Of a stretch of 64,000 nucleotides of DNA, positions 9,325 through 21,768 are shown one piece after another. The stretch's first letter is position 1, and each line of letters starts with the position of its first letter. The notes under the pieces were generated by a model that had not been told where the DNA came from, did not search any database, and saw nothing but the letters and a program-made list of their open reading frames with translations. This stretch comes from Kryptolebias marmoratus (Eukaryota; Chordata; Actinopteri; Cyprinodontiformes; Rivulidae): contig NC_051443.1 in the NCBI RefSeq assembly GCF_001649575.2, forward strand, positions 1,976,787 through 2,040,786, read 5' to 3'. Both the position numbers and the translations under genes were made by a program.

Positions 9325-11045
9325 GGAAAGAGACCCAGACATCTCTTTACCCAGTGACACTCTTGAGCCCTTCCTGGGGGATCCCAAGGCATTACCAGGC
9401 CAGAGAGGAAATACAATACCTCCAGTGAATTCTTGATCTGCCCCTGGGTCTCCTCTCAGTGGGACATGCTCCTCACCCTATCTCTAAGTATGAACCCCAA
9501 CATGAGGCATCCAAAAGGCATTCTAATCACCACCTCAGCTGACTGCTTTCAATACAGGGGAGCAGCAGCTCTCATCTGAGTCCCCTCCAGATGATCGAGA
9601 TCCTCACCCTATCTCTAAGACTGAGCCCAGTCAACTTACGAAGAAAGCTCATTTCTGCCGATTGTATCCAGGATCTTATTCTTTCGGTCATGATCCAAAG
9701 TTGTGGACAAAGTTGTTGGAGTGGACCACTAAATCAAGAGCTTTGTCTTTTGAGTCAACTCTTTCTTCACCACACCCGACTGAAGCAATGTCCTCATTAC
9801 TGCAGACAGGCCCCCAATCAGCCAAATCATCTCCTGCTTCATCCTAACCATTACTTGTGAACAAGACTCCCAAATACTTGAACTCCTCCACTTGAGGTAG
9901 AGATTTATCCCCAATGTGGAGGGAGCATTCCACCTTTTTCAGTTTGAGAGCCATGGCCTCAGACTTAAAGAAGCTGACTCTCATCCCAGCTGCCTCACAC
10001 TCTGATGCAAACTGCCCAGTGCACACTGAAGGTAATAGCTTGAAGACAACATCAGAACCACATCATCTGCAAAAAGCAGAAATGAGACCCTCAGGTTCTC
10101 AAACCAAACACTCTCCTCTCCATGACTGCACCTTAAAATCCTGTCCATATACCACAAACAGGATCAGAGACAAGGGACAGCCCTGGCAGAGTACAATCTG
10201 CATCAAGACCAAGCTTGAATTTGACCCAAGAATGCATACACAGCTCCTGCTTTGGTTATACAGGGACCTGATATCTCTTAAAACCAACCCTGGCACCTCA
10301 TACACCTGCAGCGACCCCACAGAATGCCTCGGGGAACACGGACATAAGCCTTCTCCAGATCTATGAAAAACATGTAGACTAGAGAGTCAAACTCCCATTA
10401 GTAGCTCTGCAAGGTTAAGACTACCTCCTCAAAAGTGGGCATAGTGGCTGGATTCATGAGATCCACAAAGTGCTCCTTCTACTGTCTGACAATATCCCCA
10501 GTCCAGGTCAGCAGTTCCCCAACCAAACCATGCATAAACTGGTGGCCCACTTTGCCTTTCTGAGTAGCTAAACAGTTTGCCAAAACCTCCGTGAGGCCAA
10601 CTGAAAGTCCTTCTCCATGGCCTTTCCGAAGTCCTCCCATGCAGAGTTTTTACACCTACAACCACAGAAGCCTCAGTCTTTCTGGCCACCCTGTACATGT
10701 CAGCTGTTTTAGGAGTCCTCCAGGACAACCAAGCACTAAAGGACAACTTCTTCAGCTTGATGGCTTCTATCGCTGATTGTGTCCTGCTGCCACAAAAGGC
10801 ATCAATGACCTTCAGGACACAGCTCCTGGAAGCCACATCTGCAATAGAAGCCCTGAACCTGGCCCATTTGAACTCCATGTCCCCAACCTCCCCTGGGACA
10901 TGTGAAAAACTTGCCCATAGGTGTGAGTTGAAGATCTCACAGACAGGGGGCTCCCCCAGACATTCCCAGTCCACCCTCACTACTCATTTGGGTCTACCAG
11001 GTCTGTCCGGCAGCCTCCCCCACCAGGTGGTGATCAGCTGACAGC
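9325..11045 (-). mobile_element. Old, diverged Rex3-like LINE copy
   Basis: Minus-strand translations give scattered RTE fragments: QTKLLI next to the SVVKKEL region, AAGMRVSFFKSEAMALKLKK, LPQVEEFKYLGVLFTSNG, QGCPLSLILFV, VCEIFNSHLWASFSHVPGEV. Similarity runs from the C-terminal domain (near 9330 on the plus strand) back to the linker after the endonuclease (near 11040). The tail and the 5' part are missing, and many stops and frameshifts are present. It is far more decayed than the copy at 5186-8653, so it is a much older insertion. Confidence 0.8.
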
Positions 11046-11484
11046 TTTTTTATGTTGTGCACAGTACATCTAATTTAAAAATCTCTTTTGTACACATGTT
11101 TATATAATATCAACGTTACAATAACCTGTTTTAATTAAACATGACAGGTAATTGTGGTATTACTAAGTGATATCGCACATCTGTACTGTAAATCTACCTG
11201 CTCAGGGTTACAGGCATCTGGTCCAGCTGTCAAATTTAAACAAACTATAAACAGTTTACAGCAAATAATTACTTAACATGTACATCCGTGAACTGTGGGA
11301 GAATACCTGTACAGGTCAGTTTAAAGCTTCTGAGCCATGATTCATTTATTGGGGATGGTGACAGTCTGATAAAAGCTGAGATGATGGATACCTCATGTTC
11401 CCTCCTCTTCCTCTGTGGTCATGCTGTGTATGATATGTGTTCCTTCTTTCGTACTGTTGTAAATTTGCTGTTTCTTCCCAGCAT
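11046..11484. other. Unassigned AT-rich sequence
   Basis: No gene, RNA or known repeat recognised. Confidence 0.4.
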
Positions 11485-12158
11485 TGTCATGAATACCAAA
11501 GGCTTTGTGGCAATCTGTCACCTGGGCTCTTCACTAATCACTCACAGCTGTTCCTGATTCTCATCACCCTCACCTGGTTACTTAAGGCAGTCTGGTGGAG
11601 CAACTCTTCGCTGGTGCATCGTTTGCCTACTGGTAAACTACCTGGCTCTGTATAAGTCTTTCTCCTGAGAAACCTGTCGTGCTTTGTTCATTGTAAATTC
11701 TAATTTCTGACTGCAAGAAACTCACCTTGATCTCCTCTCTTCAAGCTGGCTGCTCGACCTGGACCTGTTCACGGGAACCTAACTTATCCACTGTTGTCAT
11801 CCTCCACGCCCTGCGAAGTTGAGGCCCAACACGCCGTCTTCATCAGAGAACCCTGAGACAAAAACCACAAAACCTATCTGTTACCCGGAGGACTGGACAC
11901 TGGGACCACACTTGTAAATATTCACCTGCACCCCGGAAGCTGGCTCAGGCGTTGGTTTCACTCACAGACTGTAAGATAACCTGTAATAGTATTGAGTCTA
12001 TCCCCGCCAGCAGACCAACACTAACCTCAAACTTTCCCCCTCTTTCAGGTCCAGTTTGTCACTGCACTTTTGTAAATAAACCACTTACCATCACACATCC
12101 TTGTGTCTGTCCGTTCCTGGTCTCACTCCTTCTGGCAGTAAACGTTAGAATCCTGATA
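11485..12158 (+). mobile_element. Probable solo LTR (family different from the main LTR family)
   Basis: It starts TGTCATGAATACC and ends AATCCTGATA, which resembles a mutated TGTCA...TGACA terminus. A polyadenylation signal (GTAAATAAACC) lies near 12073, followed by a CTTGTGTCTGTCCGT segment, as in an R-U5 region. The interior is GC-richer than its flanks and non-coding. Flanking 5-mers AGCAT and GGCTT match at three of five positions, so the duplication is weak. No internal retrotransposon genes adjoin it. Confidence 0.5.
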
Positions 12159-12471
12159 GGCTTATTGTTTGAATCTGAATTCCTACACCAGATTTAAGTC
12201 AAAGTAGGTTGAAACCTAAGAATAGCATGTTGCATAATATTTGAAAATATTTCAATTCTGTTTACTGAATGTATTTTACATTGATAATAAGCTTTCTTGA
12301 TATCAGTGGAGGCTCAGTCTTGTTTTTTGACATTAGAGCATGTGTTTCAAATAGGCTTGCTGACAGAAAAAAGTTAAAGGGATAATCCAGTCAACTGTAA
12401 AAAAAATGTTCTGTCTAATAGTTAACATACCTTATCAGCCATGGCACAAGTAAAGAGCAGAGTGTGGAGAA

Positions 12472-14200
12472 TAGGACTGCAACTACTAAATATTTTGGTA
12501 GTCAACTAATTGGTCAAACCTTTTTTGATTAGTCAAAGATTATTTTTATTTGTCTCTGCTTCCCATAAGTGCACCTCCAGTCTTGCCCGTAGTGGCCAAT
12601 CAAGAGCTGTGAGGCCAGTGTTACATTAATATCTACTTATTTTAACATTTGTTGATGATTAAAACAGGAAAGCCAAACTTTTCATATGTGTAGACTGTAT
12701 TCACAACAACTGTGTGTTTCCAGCCCATTATACAGGGCAGGGCTGTTCTACCGGCCAGCAACTGCCAGTTACAGAGCTGTGACTCTGAGAGAGTCCTGGG
12801 TAGATGTACTGCCAAAAAGGCAAGAATTAAAAAGCGAGACGCATTGGAAAATGATGTGGCTTAATGTGCCTAACTTAGTTGCTTTTTTGAAGCCCTTGGT
12901 TTTATAATGAAGGTGCAAACAATGAGAAAGTAAGTAAGTTATAGGCTAAGTATAAGTAGTGTGAGATGTCAGCAGGTGCACTGAAGTAAATGCAACGCAG
13001 CCTGCAAACTCCTGTTAAAGTTTATAAATCAAGTCAATGAATTACTGTAATGAACTGAGTATGATATAAATAAGTGCTTTGCAGATAGCATGATTCCACT
13101 TTACCTAAATTCTTTTGGTAGTGGGCAGATAGGATTCATCAATATATTGTGATAAAGTACATTATACAATATAAGGTGGAAACCTGGTCTGTTTCAAAAG
13201 TGTCCAGAATGTCCCCTGAATCATTTGGCATAATAAATACATCTGCCTTCTCTTGTTCAGAAAAACATTCCAATGAAGACTGATTTGGGCTAAAAATTAG
13301 AGCTTTTCCATCTGCTGTCAGAAGCACTTTAGCCTAAAAAAACCTGGAAGCATACATATTGATGTGCACTGGGAAAGAATATATAATGTGTTTGGACAAC
13401 AAGATCCCTCAAGCTACCAGACCTCTGGAAGAGGACCCAAGCTTGAAGGGAAGTGGAACCGCACATGTGGAAAAGTTAGGGCAAGATGGGAGGTTTTTTT
13501 TTATTTTTGTTTTTACATATATAATACACACACACAGACATGCACACACACAAACAGACACAAACTCTGTATATATAAGCGGCTGCAAACTTAAGTAGGC
13601 TGGTCCGAGGCACGAAACTCCTGTGCTCACTCCAGCCCAGTCACATCAGCATACAACTGAATGATGTTCACCTAACAATTGTTCATGAGACCTTGTTTAA
13701 ACTGATATAAACATTACTATACAAATTTAAAAAGTAGGCAACATAATGCGTTAACTTTGCTTCTAAATCCTAATTAAAGCTGCCATCGCTGCTCTAGGAG
13801 GGGTTACAGAGAATTGCAAGCAGTGCTGTTGTCGACAAAAAGTTCTGCTTTGCGCAATCTGCCTTCAGTCTTTTTTTTTTGTTTTCAGTGAAATGCTCAC
13901 ACACTTTTGAAAGTCTCTGTTTAGATTTTTATCCATCTCCTTCTAGTGCTCTGTTGGTGTTTTCCTCACTTTTTTTTTTTTTGTTAGTAAAAAATGACTG
14001 GGTGCAGTCTTTCCAATCAATATAAATGATACTGCCCCCAGAGGTTTGGGTCATGTATTATAGTTACAAAATACATTTTACAAAATGTGATTTTTTTTTA
14101 AGACCAGAGCTGTCTAATAATAGCTTTGTATATGACATATCAACAATTTCATCAAGAATTTTTTTGTAGTTGACTCCGGTGACAAATTGTTGCATTCCTA
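12472..14200. mobile_element. Decayed hAT-type element
   Basis: The left end TAGGACTGCAACTA followed by GGTAGTCAACTAATTGG, and the right end (read in reverse) TAGGAATGCAAC followed by GGAGTCAACTAC, form imperfect terminal inverted repeats of the hAT type. The flanking 8-mers GTGGAGAA and ATGGATAA match at six of eight positions, consistent with an old 8-bp hAT target duplication. The 1.7-kb interior has no recognisable transposase; open frames there are short. A CA-rich microsatellite lies near 13530-13560. Confidence 0.55.
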
Positions 14201-14210
14201 ATGGATAAAG

Positions 14211-14745
14211 TGTCACGATTTGGGTTTTCTTCAAGTTTCTTTGTGTACTTAGTATTATTATTTTTTTGTGTTTCTGGTTATCCTGTGTTGAGTCTGGGTT
14301 TATTGTTTCTTTTATTTTGTAATTTGGTTGTCTTCATGTTTAGTCTTGTCTTAGTTCAGTTTTTGCTCCTTGTGTCTTTGTATTCCTGTCATCATTCACT
14401 TCTCCTCAGTTTATCACCTGTTTGCCTGCCATGCCCATCTTCACCTGCCCCAAGTTTGGAATCACTCACCTGTGCCCACTTTACCTAATTACCTTCTGCC
14501 TTTAAAACCTGGTCATCTCCTCCACTTACTCACTGGTCTGTTGTCACTTCAATGTGCTGTCTGGTTTCCCCCTCATGTCTCGCCTCTTGTGTTCACTGCA
14601 TTTTAGCTTTTGTTAGTGTTTTGTTTTGCTTCCATGTCAGCTTGTGTTTTTGGTTTTCTTATTTTCAAATAAATTGTTTTTTCCCCCTGGAGCTCTCAGT
14701 ATGAGTCTGCGCATTGGATTGCCTCACACTCCACCACACCTGACA
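14211..14745 (+). mobile_element. Solo LTR, main family, copy A
   Basis: TGTCACGATTTGGG at the start and CACACCTGACA at the end give TG...CA termini. Family marks in order are CCTGCCATGCCCATC..CACCTG, the TATA-like TTTAAAACCTGGTCATC, GCTTCCATGTCAGC, the polyadenylation signal CAAATAAATTG, and ATGAGTCTGCGC. Flanks are TAAAG and GAAAG (four of five). There is no internal coding region or second LTR beside it. It begins only about 10 bp after the hAT-type element at 12472-14200. Confidence 0.75.
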
Positions 14746-15109
14746 GAAAGAGGCAAAAATCTTCAGGTTAAACTAATGGCTAGCCAACCAAGGGCTCGTT
14801 CATATTTTTTTCAGGCTCATAAAACAACTCTTTAACAAAACTGTCATATTGGTGTAAAAGAAAGCTACTTTAGCTAGTATTAAATCACCACACTTTTGTA
14901 TGACACTCTTTATTTATTTGTTGCTTTTTTTCTCAGACAAACAAAGAATGATACTACACAAATGCATCTGTGCTGAACATATATAGACCGTTCTATGCAT
15001 GCACTGTTTTGACTGACTGTCTGACACTTCAGCTACTGCCTGATAACACTATCACTCCACTTGTGATGCCACCACCTTTGCTCTCTGATACCTGTTCTAG
15101 ATGATCTGT

Positions 15110-15445
15110 AGAATTAGCAAAAGATCTCATAAGCCAGTGAACAAACTTGAATAAAACTCTCAGAAAGCACCACTAACTCAGTCAATTAATGGATATTAAT
15201 CTAAATTTGTGGTCTATGTGGTTGTAGCTGAAAGTCATCCCTATGATACACTCCTAGTACTGACACATTTCCTGAGATTTCACAATGTGGTGCATAAGGT
15301 CATTTATGAGGTTTGACCAAAATATCTGAAACTCCATCCTTTTTCACCTTAAAGTCATCATAGATTAAAACTTTGGCATGAAAGACAGCAAGTGATATGC
15401 ATTTCTCCAAGAAATGCTAGGCCTTTAATTTTGCCATTGTAATTA
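15110..15445 (+). repeat. Dispersed repeat family R, copy 2
   Basis: It has the ordered phrases AGCAAAAGATCTCATAAGCC, AAAACTCTCAGAAAG, GTAGCTGAAAGTCATCCC, AGGTTTGACCAAAATATCTG, AAAACTTTGGCATGAAAGA and GATATGCATTTCTCC. It closes with a perfect 8-bp-arm hairpin GCATTTCT-CCA-AGAAATGC at 15399-15417, then TAGGCCTTTAAT. Confidence 0.75.
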
Positions 15446-15612
15446 GACGATTAAAAATACATTTTTTTCGAGACAGGTTGCCATCTTGTAGGGTTTCTAC
15501 TACTATGGGATGTATGCTGATATAGAGTGAATCTAAAAGAGTGATAGGTATTGGTAAAAATTTAATCGTTGGGCAGTGTTTAAGTCTTAGACAGTTGGCA
15601 TTTGAGAGAAGG

Positions 15613-15634
15613 GTGTGTGTGTGTGTGTGTGTGT
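15613..15634. repeat. (GT)n microsatellite
   Basis: About 11 GT units, just 3' of an R-family copy. Confidence 0.9.
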
Positions 15635-15639
15635 GGTGT

Positions 15640-16424
15640 TTAACCTCTGATTGTAGGGAGGTATCCTGGAAATAGGTCATGTGGCTAAAAAGCCATTGTA
15701 AACACAGATGAGTGGACTCTTGTAAAAACCACTTAATAATTTGTGGGCCAAACCACCACCTCCATCTCTAAGGAGTCAGACTCTCTGGTCTGAGGCAACT
15801 ATTTGGGTTGAAGGCGGCACCTTAGCTGCACTTTATTTTTTGTACCAAAATTTCTCACAGATGGATGTACCATAGTGGGGGAGTAATGGGTCAACAGAGG
15901 AGCAGATGTGAATCTTTTGATCCACCAAAAAAGAATCAGTTTCTCATTGATCTACCAAAAGTAAAGTAGTTATTAGCTCTCCTCACCGGATGTGTAATCA
16001 TTTTAGCAATTTTATGTAAAACTTAAATGTATTGTCAAAAGTCTGTTGGGGTCTTTCTTTTAAAGTGGCTTCCAACACACTTTAGTTTAGTTCAGAACAT
16101 ACCATGTTCTGAAAATGGTATAAACAAAAGGACAAATAAAAATTAAAATATATAATAGGAATTGCATACTACTGACAATAAAAAAAACTCAATGTTATGT
16201 TTGAAATGGAGTAGTAAGAAGTACAAAATTATTTAATCCTAACCCCAATGCCTTTATATCAACACTGTCCTTTCTTCACCATGTTGCTCTTTAGAGTATT
16301 ATATATACTTTAACATGAAACAATACATATTATTGACTGAATTTGACTTTTATTCACATCAAAATCCAGATGTAAAGCTGTCTGTTAAATAAGACTTTAA
16401 ATTTCATCTTGTTTTACGTCCAGA
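15640..16424. other. Unassigned sequence
   Basis: AT-rich, no coding or repeat signature recognised. Confidence 0.4.
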
Positions 16425-16610
16425 CATCCATCGATTTTTTTTATCAGCTTTTTTGTGCAGGGTAGCGGGCCTGCAGCGGTCATTGTGCAAAAGGCAGGGG
16501 ACACCCTGGACAGGTTGCCAGTCCATCACAGGAACACATAGAGACAATTAAGACAGACAACCATTCACACTCTCACTCACATCTAGAGACATTTTAGAGT
16601 TACCAGTCAA
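16425..16610 (+). repeat. Common teleost dispersed repeat (CCATC..GCAGGGTAGCGGG type)
   Basis: Phrases in order: GACATCCATCGA, GTGCAGGGTAGCGGGCCTG, GGGGACACCCTGGACAGGTT, GCCAGTCCATCACAGG, AACCATTCACACTCTCACTC, TTTAGAGTTACCAGTCAATC. I recognise this string of phrases as a very abundant repeat in fish genomes. In other fish loci it is followed by an ACATGCATG..GGGAGGAAACC segment like the one seen here at 9080-9110. Confidence 0.65.
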
Positions 16611-16699
16611 TCTAATTCTTGTAATATAGTCTTGGGAAAAAGACCATACACCCTCTTTCAGTTATTGGGTTTTAGTTATTAGGTCATAATAGAAACAAT

Positions 16700-16972
16700 A
16701 TGGTCTTTTCCAGGTTTAAAAATTATTCAAATCTAACAATGTGTACAAATCACAACAAATTACATCTCATTAGTGCTTTACAGTGGGCATGTGCTGTTGC
16801 CAATAAATTCAAAATTACCTTATTTTTTCTAAATGTTTGTACAATTTCTTTGTTTAAAAATTTGATATGTTTGCTATGTTCCATGGTGAATAAAATATGG
16901 GTTATGAAATTTGCAAATCGTTGCATTCAGTTTATATTTTAAACAACTTTTTCAAATTTGGGGTTGTGATAC
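16700..16972 (+). mobile_element. Mariner/Tc1-type terminal remnant
   Basis: The segment GTGAATAAAATATGGGTTAT, ATTTGCAAATCGTTGCATTC and the terminal TTTGGGGTTGTGATA match by eye the end of a widespread fish DNA transposon whose terminus reads TTGGAATTGGGGTTGTA. Only one end is visible. Confidence 0.5.
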
Positions 16973-17220
16973 GTTTGTTCTTCTGTATCTAAGGTTTGAT
17001 GACACCTCATCTAAATTATTCAGATGATAAGAGACGCCAGTGAAAAACAACACTTCTGCTTTTCAGGTTAACACCATCATGTTTTATGTTTAAATCTTTA
17101 GTATCAACCACCACAGAGACAACCAGTCTCCCGTGTTGCATTCCAGGGGTGAGATTTGTCTCCTATTTCTTCCCTTCTATTGAAACAGCCCTTTCTTTGA
17201 GACCTTGCTCTTCATATTCC

Positions 17221-17683
17221 TGTCATGATGAGTGGAGATGATGGAGACGAACCCAGAACGCAGACTCATAGTTAAAGGAAACTAATTTATTAAACTAAAG
17301 AATAAACGAAAACAAAAAGCTGACATGGCACCAAAGACAAAGAATAAACAAAAACATAACACACGGAGCAAGCAGGAACCACAGGAACCACAGGAACGGG
17401 GACAGAGCGACAGAACCAGGAAAGACTAAGCAAAACAACAGACAACCAACATCAATGGACCAGCGGAGTAATGGAGAAAGTGACTGGATTTTAAACTCTG
17501 AGGATAATGAGGTGAGTGGAAACAGGTGACATATTTACAGAACTTGGACAGGTGTAGGTGGGCGTGGCAGGGAGACAGAGAGAAAGACTGAGGACGCGTA
17601 AGTGAACAAGAGACGAGACACAAACCAAAAACTAAATAAAAATAAAACAAAACCAAAACACAGAAAAAAACCAAATCCCCACA
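17221..17683 (-). mobile_element. Solo LTR, main family, copy B
   Basis: On the minus strand it starts TGTGGGGATTTGG and ends CATCATGACA. It is flanked by a perfect 5-bp duplication ATTCC (17216-17220 and 17684-17688). The polyadenylation signal, the GCCACGCCCACC..CACCTG block and the GAGTCTGCG phrase are in family order. This copy most clearly shows that the family consists of LTRs integrated by an integrase giving a 5-bp duplication. Confidence 0.9.
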
Positions 17684-17688
17684 ATTCC

Positions 17689-19024
17689 TTCCACTATTCC
17701 CCAAGTCTTTGTTCATGATTTTTTTTTTTTTTTTTTGAGTTTTTAAAGACTTTTCTTCTTTTTTTTTTTTTCTTTAAAGCAGCTTTAAAATTTCTTTTTG
17801 CTCTCAGTTTCAGGAGAGGGATCTTGACTAAATGTGTCACTGAGGGGTCCTTTGACCTCTTGCTTAGTGAGAGACAGAAGTAATGGACTTGGCTCAAAAA
17901 CCCCAAAAAGCCCTAATGTCCCCCCACCAAACGCCTCTGCTCTGTTTCTAGCTGTTTGTCAGCTCACTGTCAGTGCTGTCCCCCTGATCCTCCCTCTCAT
18001 CTCTCCTTCTTCCTGAGCCCATTTGTGGATCATCCTGCTATGGATCCAGATGAGCACATTCTGCTTAAAGACACTCTTCCTCTTCTTTTGCATGAGATAA
18101 ATGTGGTACGTTGACATATGTGCAGAATGTTGGCATCTGAAGGCCATATTTTTCAAATTAGCAGGAGTAGAGTAAAGCTCAAGACATTTATCCTCCCACC
18201 TGCTCACTTAACAGTGCTCCAATACTCCATTCTTATACAACAGTGTCTACCCTGTAAATCTGTTTACTTCAGGGACCACTCATTATTGAACAGAACAAAT
18301 TAATGCATGTGAAAGCAATTAAGATACCCACATGTCATTTGCACAACGATCAGTGAAGAGTTGAATGTCAGAGCTTTTAACATGTGGTTTAGAAATGCTG
18401 AGATTGGAAATGTTTTAACTCTCCAATCATGTCGCTGTGGTGGAACAGCCTCTGCTAAACAAGCTCCAAAGTGAACATAGACTTATGTGATTTGTCTATA
18501 TGCAAAGAATGTGAGGAAGAACTTGTTTTTGACAGTCTCAAGAGGCCAAGATCTCTTGAAATCTGCCTAATCAGGACCACATTGTAGGGGTCAACCACAG
18601 CATGAACCCAAAAAGACGCAAGACCAGGTTTCCTCCCCTTTGGAAATCACAAACGTGTGTTCACTTCTTTTAGACATTTTCCAAAAGAGCAGACACAGTG
18701 AACTCAGGAGGCTACAGAAATGCCTGGTCATCATCAGAACAAGGATAAATGATTAACTTAGTGAAACTGGTGAAAGTTAGCCAACCGGTGCCTGTTACTG
18801 TTGTTTGTCACTTGTGTATCTTTTCTGTATCTGCAGAGCAGCACACATGGCAAATGACTCATTGTTTTTGGCAGACATGGAAGACTGGTGCTGAGTCAAC
18901 CACATTACCGCCACATTTGTCAAATTCCTTCTGCCAAGTTCCACGTGTTTAAACAAACTGTCCTCTTAAAGAGGAAAGATTATGAGGAAAAAAGACACCT
19001 TGTTCACTTTTTTGTGCTTCAGAG
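17689..19024. other. Unassigned sequence
   Basis: Two long poly-T runs lie at 17717-17776. The rest is non-repetitive and non-coding as far as I can see. A GC-richer patch at 17840-18020 has open frames but no splice or family support. Confidence 0.4.
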
Positions 19025-19461
19025 TGTAAGGATTTGGGTTTTTGCTTTGTTTTGGTCTTGTTTCATTTTTGTTTGGTTTTGTTTATCTTTTTGGTTTGCT
19101 CTGTCTTTGTCCCTCATGTTCATGTTTCATTCACTCTTCCTCAGTCACTCCCTCAGTTTCCCTGCCACGCCCATCTCCACCTGCCCGTGATTATCCCCAC
19201 ACACCTGAGTTCACTTTTCTCATCATCCTCTGTGTTTAAAACCCAGTCATTTTCTTCCATACTCTGCTGGTTCATTGTTTGTTTGTTTCTGTGTTCCTGG
19301 TTTCACTGCTCCGTGTCCTATGTTCTCACCTTTGTTATGATTTAGTCTTTGCTGCCATGCCAGCTTTTGTTTTGTTGTTCTGTTTATTTTTACTTAAATA
19401 AATTAGTTATTTAAAATGAGTCTGCGCTCAGGGATCGCCTTCATCTCCACGGAACCTGATA
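19025..19461 (+). mobile_element. Solo LTR, main family, copy C
   Basis: It starts TGTAAGGATTTGGG and ends GAACCTGATA (canonical CA changed to TA). The flanks are a perfect 5-bp duplication CAGAG (19020-19024 and 19462-19466). It has CCTGCCACGCCCATCTCCAC, the TATA-like TTTAAAACCCAGTCATTTTC, a TAAATAAATTAG polyadenylation segment and ATGAGTCTGCGCTC. Confidence 0.85.
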
Positions 19462-19589
19462 CAGAGCATTTACTTGGTCTGAAGTCACCACTACCTCAAA
19501 ATCGCTTTCAGATTTGCAGAAAAATTACATCACACCATTTTTGTATTTCCTCACAACTTCAATATCAAATCATGTTGCATTAGTCACAG

Positions 19590-19870
19590 AGATTTGTCTC
19601 GATTTTATGTGATGATAGTCCAGAACTATACTTAACACAAATTCAAAGCACATTGTGCAAGATCTTTACTTAAAACTTGAGCATTAATTGTTGAAGTCAA
19701 CAGTGTATTTGTATTACTCATAAGCCACTAGTTACTTTCTGATAAAACTCTCAGAAAGTAACCAGTAAGCTGGCCACCACAGATAATCAACCTTAGCAAA
19801 CACAGAAATGGCTTTCAACTCTATCAATTTTACAAATATTATGCTAAAGTTTTATGTAAAAAACTCAGGT
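19590..19870 (+). repeat. Dispersed repeat family R, copy 3
   Basis: Contains AAACTCTCAGAAAGTAACCA, GCTGGCCACCACAGATAATC, AACCTTAGCAAACACAG, TCAATTTTACAAATATTATG and AAAGTTTTATGT in family order. Both ends are ragged. Confidence 0.65.
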
Positions 19871-20545
19871 GAGGCAGACTTCGGCCACAGAAAACCTACT
19901 GCTGCAGGAACCAGTCAGCTTTTGTCTAATGGTGGTCTATCATCAGGGTCCCCAGAGTTTGTTTGAAAACCACCTGGAGGCCTGTGGGAGGTGGTTTCAG
20001 ATGCAGAACGCTCCTGTGTTCTCAAAGACGAAGCTGTAGAACAGTCCAGCCTCAATTCAACAATAAAGGATTAGTTGTGGCTGGTTTGCACTGTCTTAGC
20101 TTGAAAAATTGGTTCTGAAGAGACAGTTTGCATTTCAGAGTTATTCTCAGAAAAAAAACTTGTAAAAATCAAAAAGAGATGTTTTGATAGGGAGAAATGA
20201 TGATGAAATAAGGCTGACATGTCTTAAATTCTTTTTTATTATTATTCTTTTGGCTAGGAAGAGCCCAGTGATCAGGCCTCACCAGGTTCAACAGGAGGAG
20301 AGCAATAATGAGTTTTTATCAGCTATGTCCCAGGAAAAGAGTTTAGAAAGATCCCAGTAATGTAGTTTTGCACTGTGTCCAACAGAAAGAGATTAGGAAG
20401 TAAGTCTTATGATGATGTGCAAAGAAAGGCAACATCACTTAACTCCTGTCAGCTTCAGCAATGTCTGGTAAAGATTATAGTTCATATCTTATTTCAACCC
20501 TTTAAGTTTTGCTCAGATTAACCAGCCAATGAGAATAAAAAACAA

Positions 20546-20830
20546 TGTTAGGATTGACTGAGGCAAACCCAGAATGCAGACTCATGTTGAGTTGAAAAAA
20601 ACTAAAACTGATTTATTAAACTGAGGAGCAAACAGGCATGAGGCTTGACTGGCATGAAAAAACAAGGACGTGGACATCAGCGCAGACGGAAAGGAAAAGA
20701 ATGAACCAGCCAGGAATGAATAAAATAGAACAGAGGGTGAATTAAAAATGAGTTACAGCTGCGAAATGACGAGGAACAGGTGAGTTGGGTGTGGCAGGCA
20801 GACCGGAGAATTGAGAACTGAACTTGACTC
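20546..20830 (-). mobile_element. Solo LTR, main family, copy D (5' part lost)
   Basis: On the minus strand it carries the family end: GCCTGCCACACCC, the polyadenylation region TTTAATAAATCAG, ATGAGTCTGCATTCTGGG and a TAACA terminus. The U3 start is missing or decayed beyond about 20830, so no target duplication can be scored. Confidence 0.65.
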
Positions 20831-21321
20831 AGAGTTTGTTGAAGATTAATTTTTACAACAACAGATGTGGAGAAATAAAGAGATGTTGTGTAACCGACTG
20901 ATTTAAAAACATACACATATTTAACTATGAAATATCATGTGATATGTTTACAAGTGTAAATAAAAATAATTAGTCATCCTTCGCAAGTCTAAGAAATTGA
21001 AGTTCTGTGATTATTCAAAGTTTTACTGAAAGTTAGGAGCATCAACAACAACAACAAAAAATTGCAGCTTCTGTGCTCTGTCTTAGTGCCTGAGACCGAT
21101 AACGATTACTGTTATGAACTCTGCGCTCCTCCTCGTAACCATGGGGACCTCAGATTAGCAATCCCTGATTGGTTGGAACTTCATTACACTGTCTCAATCG
21201 ACAAAACAGTGCTGAGAGTCTGCTTAGGAGAAAAAAACAACAGTCCCATATCAGAAAAGAAGGAACATATACTTTTAGTTTTTAGCTACCATTCTGCCTC
21301 TTTCAGCATTTAGCATTTGTT
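20831..21321. other. Unassigned sequence
   Basis: AT-rich with one higher-GC patch (21060-21230) that has a short open frame. No family recognised. Confidence 0.35.
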
Positions 21322-21590
21322 AGCAGATGGGCTACAGCAGCAGAAGGCCACACCAGGTCTCACTCCTGTCAGCTAAGAATAGGAAACTGAAGCTACAATT
21401 CACACAAGCTCACCAGAATTGTACAATAAAAAATTGGAAAAACATTGCCTGCTCTGATGGGTCTGAATTCACTGGACTCCAATGGTCTCCACAGTCACCA
21501 GATCTCAATTTATTCGATTACCTTTGAGAGGTGGTTTAACGGGAGATTCACATCACATACATGCAGCTGATAAATCTGCAGCAACTGTGT

Positions 21591-21598
21591 GAAGCAAT
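21591..21598 (+). repeat. 8-bp target duplication, left (hAT A)
   Basis: GAAGCAAT here against GATGCAAT at 25528-25535, seven of eight identical. Both copies fit the uninterrupted Tc1-like sequence. Confidence 0.85.
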
Positions 21599-21768
21599 TA
21601 GGGCTGAAACGATTCCTCGAATAATTCAAGTACTTTAATTAAGAAAAATCCTTGAGGCAAATTATCTGCCTTGAAGCTTTGTTAATATATATTGTAATAA
21701 ATAATGTTAAACTATTCAGCGCACTGTGGTTTAGGCTAGCCGGAAGGTTTTTATGTTGCACAATGCTA

